Source: Torymus aiolomorphi (taxonomy: Eukaryota; Arthropoda; Insecta; Hymenoptera; Torymidae). Taken from it: a stretch of 64,000 nucleotides of DNA. Shown here one piece after another: positions 21,281 to 64,000 of the stretch. The stretch is taken from positions 18,046,701 through 18,110,700 of the forward strand of contig CM070877.1 in the NCBI GenBank assembly GCA_036365515.1. The letters are read 5' to 3'. The position numbers were made by a program, and so were the translations under genes. Below the pieces are notes generated by a model. It made no database searches, had not been told where the DNA came from, and saw only the letters and a list, made by a program, of their open reading frames with translations. Each line of letters opens with the position of its first letter. Position 1 is the first letter of the stretch.

Positions 21281-24203
21281 ATGAGTGATGTGGAGCCTAT
21301 GTATGGGACAACATTGTCCACAGAGTCTATGAAAGTTATAGCGGAAAGTATCGGAGTAGGAAATTTACCTGATGAAGCTGCAAAGGACTTGGCTGAGGAT
21401 GTTAGCTATCGACTAAAAGAAATAATACAAGTAAGATTGATGACAAGTATTTATTATAAGTAAATAATTTTAAGAAAGTCGTTAGAATGAAATTTTCTGT
21501 ATTTTTTTGTAAGGATGCAACGAAATTCATGAGGCAAGGTAGACGACAAAGACTTACAACGCACGATATTGACCATGCGTTAAAAACAAAAAATATTGAA
21601 CCTACATATGGTTTTTTCGCCAAAGATCACATTCCATTTCGTTTTGCATCTGGTGGTGGCAGAGAATTACACTTTATTGAGGAAAAAGAAATTGACTTAA
21701 ATGAAATAATTTCAACTGCAGGTGGTCCAAATTGGCCAAAATTACCTCTAGAAACAAATTTACGTACACATTGGTTGTGCATTGATGGTATTCAGCCAAC
21801 AATTCCAGAAAATCCACCCCCTGTATCAAAAGGTTTGCTATTAATAATTAACATGAATTTGATATAAATTAATATAAAAAAATAAGTATTAACGTACAAT
21901 TTAGATAGTTTGAAATAAATGTTTTCCATTCATCATACATATATTTTCATTCATTGAAAATTTTAATTTATTAATTAATTTTTCAGAAATTCAAAAATCA
22001 GAAAGTGTGGATCCAATTGGTAATAGGAATGCTAAGCCTAATCTTGGTAAGCCAGGTGGCAAGAGTCAAAAACTGCGCAATGTAGAGACTGTTCACGTAA
22101 AACAATTAGCAACTCATGAATTAAGCGTGGAGCAACAATTATATTATAAAGAAATAACAGAGGCTTGTGTTGGAGCTGATGAAGCTCGAAGAGTAGAAGC
22201 TTTTCAATCACTTTCTGCTGATCCAGGTCTCCATGAAATGTTAGCCCGTATGTGTACATTCATTTCAGAGGGAGTAAGGATCAATGTTGTGCAGAATAAT
22301 CTAGCAATTCTTATTTATCTAATGAGGATGGTCAAAGCATTGCTTGATAATCCAAGTCTCTACTTAGAAAAATATGTAAGTTACTACAAATTTTGAATGA
22401 AACAGATTTTAAAATTATTGGAATATTAATAATTTTTTAAAGTATTACGTGTTTTGTAAAAGCTAACATTTTTTTTATCATTTTAGTTACATGAACTGAT
22501 TCCCTCAGTTGTGACTTGCATAGTATCAAAACAATTATGTGCTAGACCAGAAATGGATAATCACTGGGCATTACGAGATTTTGCTTCTCGCCTTATGGCA
22601 CAAATTTGTAAGAATTTCAATACCACTACAAATAATATTCAAACGCGAGTTACACGAATATTCAGTCAAGCATTAGCTAAAAACAGTCAAGTATGTATGA
22701 TTTTCAGTGGTTGTGAGTAGGATCATTACATTGGTGAATGATAAAAAATTAATAATTTCTTGTAGACTCCACTAGCTTCTCTGTATGGTGCAATTCATGG
22801 TCTTTGTGAGTTAGGACCAGAAGTGATAAAGGCATTAGTTATACCTAAAATTAAGTCGATCTCTGAGCGCATAGAAACGTGTTTTGAAGGACCAAATTCC
22901 TCAAATGTAGATAAAAATGCCGCTGGGCATATAAAAACCCTTTTAATAGTAAGTAATTGCTAAGAACGTTCATAAAAATAATAGTAATTAGAATTTCATA
23001 TGTACGAAAAGTTAACTTCATAAACTAGTAAATTAATTTGATTGAATTTTGTTTATTTTCTAGAAATCTGTAGCTCCTGTGTTAAAAAATCTTCGCTCTC
23101 CGCCTGATATAGTAGAAGAGTTCAAACAAGAATATGGATACATAGGCCCTCCTCTTTGTACAGCAGTGGCAAAAGCTCGCACCCAATCGGCGCCAACAGT
23201 TCCGTCTACTACCGTGGCTCTTACTAATAATACAAATCAACAGACACCAGTCAGTACTACCAAGACAATATCACAAGCAGGTATGAAACTTATCTAATAC
23301 CTTAAAATCTTGTTATCAAAATTACAATAAAATACTATGTGGAACATTTATGAGTAAATTAGGTTCCTAAATAATTTAAAAAAGAAAGTTATTTATTTAT
23401 GATATCTATATGTATTGTTACAGTTGTATTAGGGTCTAGTAGATCTGCTAGTGGCACAGCAACTAGTGCTGGACAAAAATTTGTGATATTGCAGTCGAGA
23501 GCACAGACTCCTACGGCGCAACAACAGCAGCAACAGCAAGTACAAGTGCAAGTACAGCAAAAGACGGCTCAAGCCACAAAACTTGTTGTCGTTTGCATGC
23601 CAAACGCCAGTCACGCGCAGACAACAGTAACGCAGGTATACGTTTTTTTCTTAATATATATTTGTAACAAATTTCAGAATATAAAGAAAGTACAAAAGCG
23701 TGAAAGATTTAAGATATATTTTTAAAATCGTTTTATTTTTAAATCGAATCTGAAGTAGAATTAGGTACATAAAATCTATACAAGCAGTGTATATTTTTAT
23801 ATTCAAATTATTGTTTAAGATTATTTTAAGTTATATATTTTTCATTTTCAGTTTATTTATTTACATAAATACAAATAAAATGTTTACATAAAAATAACAA
23901 TAATTACTATTTACTGATTTATAATACAATCTGTTAAATGAGAAAATACATTTTTCATTTGTTTTTTACTGCTGTAATTATTTTCTTGAAGCTTAAAATT
24001 AAATTGTAGCCACTTTTTTATTTAAGACAATTACTAAAGTAAAATAAAATTATCCTATAATACATACTAATGATGATTGATATATATGACTTGTGACTAA
24101 TGGTATACAATGATTTTATTTTTAGTCGAATCTATCGTCCAAGCCGCAAGTATTTGTGACTCAGAGCACCGTTGAGCAGTTTTCGAATCAGATGGATGAA
24201 TGA
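21281..24203 (+). CDS. Taf6: Transcription initiation factor TFIID subunit 6 (TAF6)
   Basis: TAF6 pairs with TAF9 through a histone fold inside TFIID (and SAGA-type complexes) in the nucleus. Eight exons: 21281-21430, 21514-21832, 21987-22375, 22487-22690, 22766-22948, 23064-23280, 23424-23635 and 24126-24203. Phases agree at every junction, giving 583 residues. Residues 10-75 form the histone fold ([47 protein letters not shown]). The central conserved block follows ([35 protein letters not shown]). Residues about 180-450 form the HEAT-repeat region ([63 protein letters not shown]). The C-terminal part is rich in Gln, Thr and Val with a six-Gln run, and the end is [10 protein letters not shown]. 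It is complete, with an AATAAA signal about 20 bases after the stop. Confidence 0.97.
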
Positions 24204-24627
24204 TGTGAAAAAAAATTTTCTACAATAAATTATTCTTGTACAACATATTTTCTATTTAGATGATAATTGTCAACAGCTTATAATACAGTTAAAGTGGTAG
24301 CACTGTAAAAGTGATACAGTGAAAATCAAGACTTTCACATAGACACTGTTAGTTTAGCATCTTTCAGAATCAGACGCTCGTCGGTAAAGTTACTATGACG
24401 AAGTTCAACAATGCTTTTGCAACGTTAAACAGAACCGCGACTTTGACTGGTTATGGTGAAAGAGTGCTATGTTTGAAATTCTATAACTTAATTATGTACA
24501 GTCTTTGTATAATTTTAAAGATTCTTTAAATTTCAACAAAAAATGACTTTAGAATTGTTTTTTCTTTTTTATAAAAAAAAGTTAAAAATAAATATGTATA
24601 TATAAGCTAAGTGAAATCTTCTCATTT
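24204..24627. other. Convergent 3' flanks of TAF6 and the ABC transporter
   Basis: Only 424 bp separate the two stop codons, which face each other. The TAF6 polyadenylation signal AATAAA lies near 24224. I see no clear AATAAA on the minus strand close to the transporter stop, so the two transcripts may overlap here. Confidence 0.6.
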
Positions 24628-60540
<35,913 letters not shown>

Positions 60541-61150
60541 CTTGGCTTCTTGTTACCACAGAACCATATGCATGAAATCCAATACCGCGCACTTCCCTTC
60601 GCCACGATTCTTCCAACCACAGATGCACACTCGCGAGAACTCGCGCGCGCCTGAACGTCGGCGCAGCACACGCACACACACTTCGTCGAGAGCGCGCGGC
60701 AACGCACTGATCCCGAGCCAGTGCGTTAACTCGACTCACCTGTTGGCGCGCGGCGCTCTAAAGGTATAATACCACCTACCTGTACCACTTATCCTACTAC
60801 CTCTGTATGCGATGACGACGGGCCGCGGTCACGTGACTCTGCGTCGTCGATCGCCGATAATGAGAGACCACGCGCGCGTCTGCGGACTTCCCTCTCGTTT
60901 CTAACTCGTTTTTTTTTCTCCGTTTTTTCGCCTACATAATAGGCGGGAGAGGTGATTCAGCTCTGGGGAGCCGACTCGCGGAGAAGGATTTTTATTTTTT
61001 TTTTTTTCTATAGGAAACGGATGCTTTATGCGATCGAGGAAGAGCGTTTTGGGCGTTCCGCGTGCTAACGATGGAGTTCGAATGGTTTATTATTGACGAT
61101 GTTGAGAAGAGGAAGTCGGTGTGGATTTTAGCGTCACGAGAGGATATTAT
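60541..61150 (-). promoter_or_regulatory. Probable promoter and 5' UTR of the ABCC4-like gene
   Basis: A CpG-rich block lies immediately upstream of the initiator ATG, in contrast to intron 1. It contains GCGCGCGCCTGAACG and GGGCCGCGGTCACGTG stretches. No TATA box at a defined distance is identified. Position and composition are the only support. Confidence 0.45.
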
Positions 61151-61404
61151 AAAAATGGTGCTATGCCGATCGGATTTAATTTACTTTTAATGTAGTGAGA
61201 TACAGTTTTATCGTGCGATAAAATTTATAATTGAATCTTCCGATGAGGATCAATCTATCGATAAGGTATAAAGCACCGGATCAAGAGCTTAATTTGGTTC
61301 ACCGCCGATTAAGCATCAATTATTATAGACAGATTAGATCGATATATTGGCAAGGTATACAAATGAGAACGTTTGTCTCGCAAAAAGTGTATTTAACGGA
61401 ACTA

Positions 61405-62021
61405 CACTGAGAGAAGAATATTGTTATTGTTAACATATTTATCTATTTGAAATACAACTATTTGATATGTTTAAGGATAAAATGTGGTATTGTAATAGTT
61501 ACAATATCTATATTAACTAATAACATATTCAGATTTGAAAGTAACTGATGGTAGAAGTTCTTGTAAATTGTAGTTTTTGAATCTAATAGCCAATTTTCTA
61601 CCAGGATGATGTTGTTATATAACAAAAAGGTTTGAAATAAAAACTCCATTTAGTTTTTTACACCAACGTTTCGGATATTTTTATTCTTTGTGTCCCTCAT
61701 CAGGATAAACAATAAAAATGTCCGAAATGTTGGTGTAAAAAAATAAATGATGTTTTTATTTCAAACGTTTTTGTTATAAAACAACATCATCCTAGTAAAA
61801 AATTGGCCATTAGATTCAAAAACTACTATAATAAGCATATTGTAACTATTACAATATCAATGTTCTCAGGTAACATATTGAAATTGTTTATAAGAACATG
61901 GTAACTTAACTGTTAACATGGCATTATAACTGTTACAATGTCTATATTTGGTCATATTTAAACATACGCATGTTAACAGTTACAATGCCATGTTAACAGT
62001 AAACAAATCCTTTTCTCAGTG
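61405..62021. mobile_element. CACTGAGAG element (CACGGAGA-like) with nested Penelope-type hairpin
   Basis: CACTGAGAGAAG at the left and the CTTTTCTCAGTG-like right end are inverted and flanked by TA. The outer parts carry iterated TGTTAACA(T/G) and GTTACAAT words. Inside, 61568-61835 is a separate palindrome: arms with CTACCAGGATGATGTTGTTA, and a centre with CCTGATGAGGGACA and TATCCGAAACGTTGGTG. Confidence 0.7.
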
Positions 62022-64000
62022 TACTGCAGTTGCATCATCCCACAGTACCTCAACCGATCTCCAATATCTTTATATATCCGTATAGCACTCATGCCGCTTA
62101 TATCTCAATTTACGCTGCTGCATAATCGTTTTAATAAAAGGATACGGAATTCACGCAGTACGCCCATAAAAGATAAATTGTTTCCAATCTCGAGACAACA
62201 GCCGCGCGTTGTTGCTCAGATCTCAACTGGCGATAGCCAAGTTCAGATCGTTTATCTCGCGCGAATCCTTGCGCTGCCGCACGCATGTATAAGCGCGAGA
62301 CAATTACTTGGCCGCGCGCATGCGATTTGCAATGTAGATCGAGCGATCGGCTCAATATCAAACGCGCGCATAGGTATATACCTATATACGCATTGTTCAG
62401 CGACGCAAGTACTGTCCGCGTCGATTTGAATAACGCGCGGGCGCGCACCTTTATTATATACATCCGATACCCGATCTCCGTATAAGTACGGATAGATTTA
62501 TTAATTTAACCGGATGCTGTACGTTCTTTTTTTCTCTCTCTCTCTCTAATTTGGTATACACCTATTACGTGCATGTCTGTATATTATATATATATATATA
62601 TATATACACAATCGATTGCGTACATACACGCGCGAGTATCGCTCATCGATATATATCCTTTTCGTGTCGCGGACTCGCGCATGTGTATATACAGGCGGAG
62701 ATCGATTCGCGCTATTGTGTTCCCTCTCGCGTACGTACGCTAGCGTGCGGACTTTCACATTGCCTTGAGAGCAAGGCACGCTCGCGTTAGGTATAAGACC
62801 CCGTCAATGGGTCTCATTGTGCCTGTTCGCGCACCTGTCCGCGTCTCTCTTTCTCGTGAGATACATATACTGGCACATGGGTTCGGTTATTGGAACGTGC
62901 GATCAAGTATCTCGCGTCACGACTGTATAACCGTAGCTAATGACAGCTGTTGTCACATCTTCGCGCATTTGCATCGCCTTATGGCGAATCGGTGATATGG
63001 AGAACCGTTGGTTAATTGGATTAAGGGTGCGGGAGGGGCTGTGATAAATTATGTCTACGCGCTTCGATTCGTAAATCATTTGGAGATTATGGCCGGCATT
63101 TAAATGATAATCATTCGGACAATTAAGAATTGTTTTTGTGAATAATGAGTATGCGACGATTCCGTGGTGATAAAGTAAAAGCTTTGAGGTTCTATTTATG
63201 GAATGCATACATTAGCGGTTTTGGTAAAGATAATAAATTTTAATTATAATAGATTTATATTATAAATACCAAAGCTTTTATATTATAAATATCCCCAGCT
63301 ATTTTTTGATGCCACCATCATAAGATGAATAGAAAATAGTTTTTATTAATGTTTTTTTTTTTTTTAAATTCAAATATAGCACTCATGGTTTTTTCGATAT
63401 TGATAAAAAATTATTGAACTCGTTTTGCTGTCCGATTAAAAACTATCATAACTACGTCAGATGTAAAAAAAAATATAAATGAGAATCGACATATATTGTG
63501 TCAAGATATATTGTGTTTCAAAACACTCATAAGCTAATGTTAATGTTTTTTTATACAAATGTTTTGTTTACTTTCAAGAGAGAACGTCAGATTTTAATTG
63601 GATAAATGGTGCAAGATTTATCTAATGCACTTTTCATGAATTAAAACTTCATCATTCAATGTCTGTATAAGCTCCAAGTGAAAATTAGATTCAATTTTTT
63701 ACATTTTCTCGGAGAATACAATTATGCAAGATTTTCCTCAACAAAACAAGATTCGCATACGATTGTCGCGCGACAGTCAATCGTTAAAGTATTTGTATGC
63801 AAAAATGACTTAACTATATATTTAGTGAATAAAAAAACCGATAAAGTCGTCCTTACTCATTCGAATTATGTTTCTGACCTAAAAATCAAAAGAAACCGTG
63901 ACTAACAATTGAAATGAATTTTCCGTAATTATATAGGTAAATGCAAGACTTTACATCAGGAACTAATGAATTCATGATACTTGATTGATCAAAATATGTG
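62022..64000. other. Intergenic region, CpG-rich to about 63100 then AT-rich
   Basis: A CpG-rich stretch (62040-63100) with a CT run (62527-62547) and a TA run (62584-62605) looks like another regulatory or promoter area, perhaps for a gene beyond the window. Overlapping frames on both strands here have no recognisable domains. From 63100 to the end I see no gene. Confidence 0.45.

Noticed and set aside
62019..62995. Cluster of overlapping frames on both strands
   Set aside because: They lie in a CpG-rich region with few stop codons on either strand. They match no known family and have no splice support.
63678..63905. 75-codon plus-strand frame near the window end
   Set aside because: It has no domain signature, splice-site support or neighbouring exon. 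It could be a real exon of a gene beyond the window, but the sequence does not show it.

Overview
The window is animal nuclear DNA, most likely from an insect. Genes are split by GT-AG introns, non-coding DNA is very AT-rich, microsatellites (GT, GA, CT, AT) are common, and no operon-like arrangement is seen. An ankyrin gene with a PRANC-like C-terminus is a lineage hint towards a hymenopteran, probably a parasitoid wasp. That placement is inference from family knowledge, not proof.

Layout: 1-1.7 kb is intergenic with two repeats. 1.7-6.7 kb (+) is an inosine/uridine-preferring nucleoside hydrolase gene. It appears broken by an in-frame stop in the putative first exon and a frameshift in the last exon, and its introns carry a 2.4 kb foldback element and a smaller palindrome. 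6.9-11.7 kb is a transposon graveyard: a rearranged Penelope-like element, a hAT/DUF4371 transposase fragment, a tRNA-like SINE remnant and blocks of iterated words. 12.8-13.7 kb (-) is a complete three-exon Pin1 (dodo) prolyl isomerase. 13.7-17.4 kb holds its GC-rich 5' flank and a cluster of tandem and inverted repeats. 17.5-19.3 kb (+) is a two-exon ankyrin/PRANC-like gene of 594 codons. 19.6-20.7 kb holds two clean MITEs, one bounded by TTAA and one hAT-like with an 8-bp target duplication. 21.3-24.2 kb (+) is a complete eight-exon TAF6 gene of 583 codons. 24.6-60.5 kb (-) is one ABC transporter gene of 19 exons and 1403 codons (ABCC4/MRP4-like), convergent with TAF6. 60.5-64 kb is its promoter flank and a CpG-rich intergenic region.

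I rebuilt the gene models by hand from splice sites and reading-phase continuity. Pin1, TAF6 and the ABC transporter keep phase across every junction, so those models are strong. These are independent housekeeping or transport genes: a proline-directed isomerase, a TFIID/SAGA subunit and an efflux pump. They do not form a pathway.

The most unusual aspect is the density of palindromic (foldback) elements. More than a dozen lie in 64 kb, and many arms are built from an element-specific short word repeated many times. Several sit inside introns of the ABC transporter, where they would be transcribed as long hairpins. One at 46.9-47.7 kb has arms of about 400 bp, and a single-arm relative lies at 1.1-1.5 kb.
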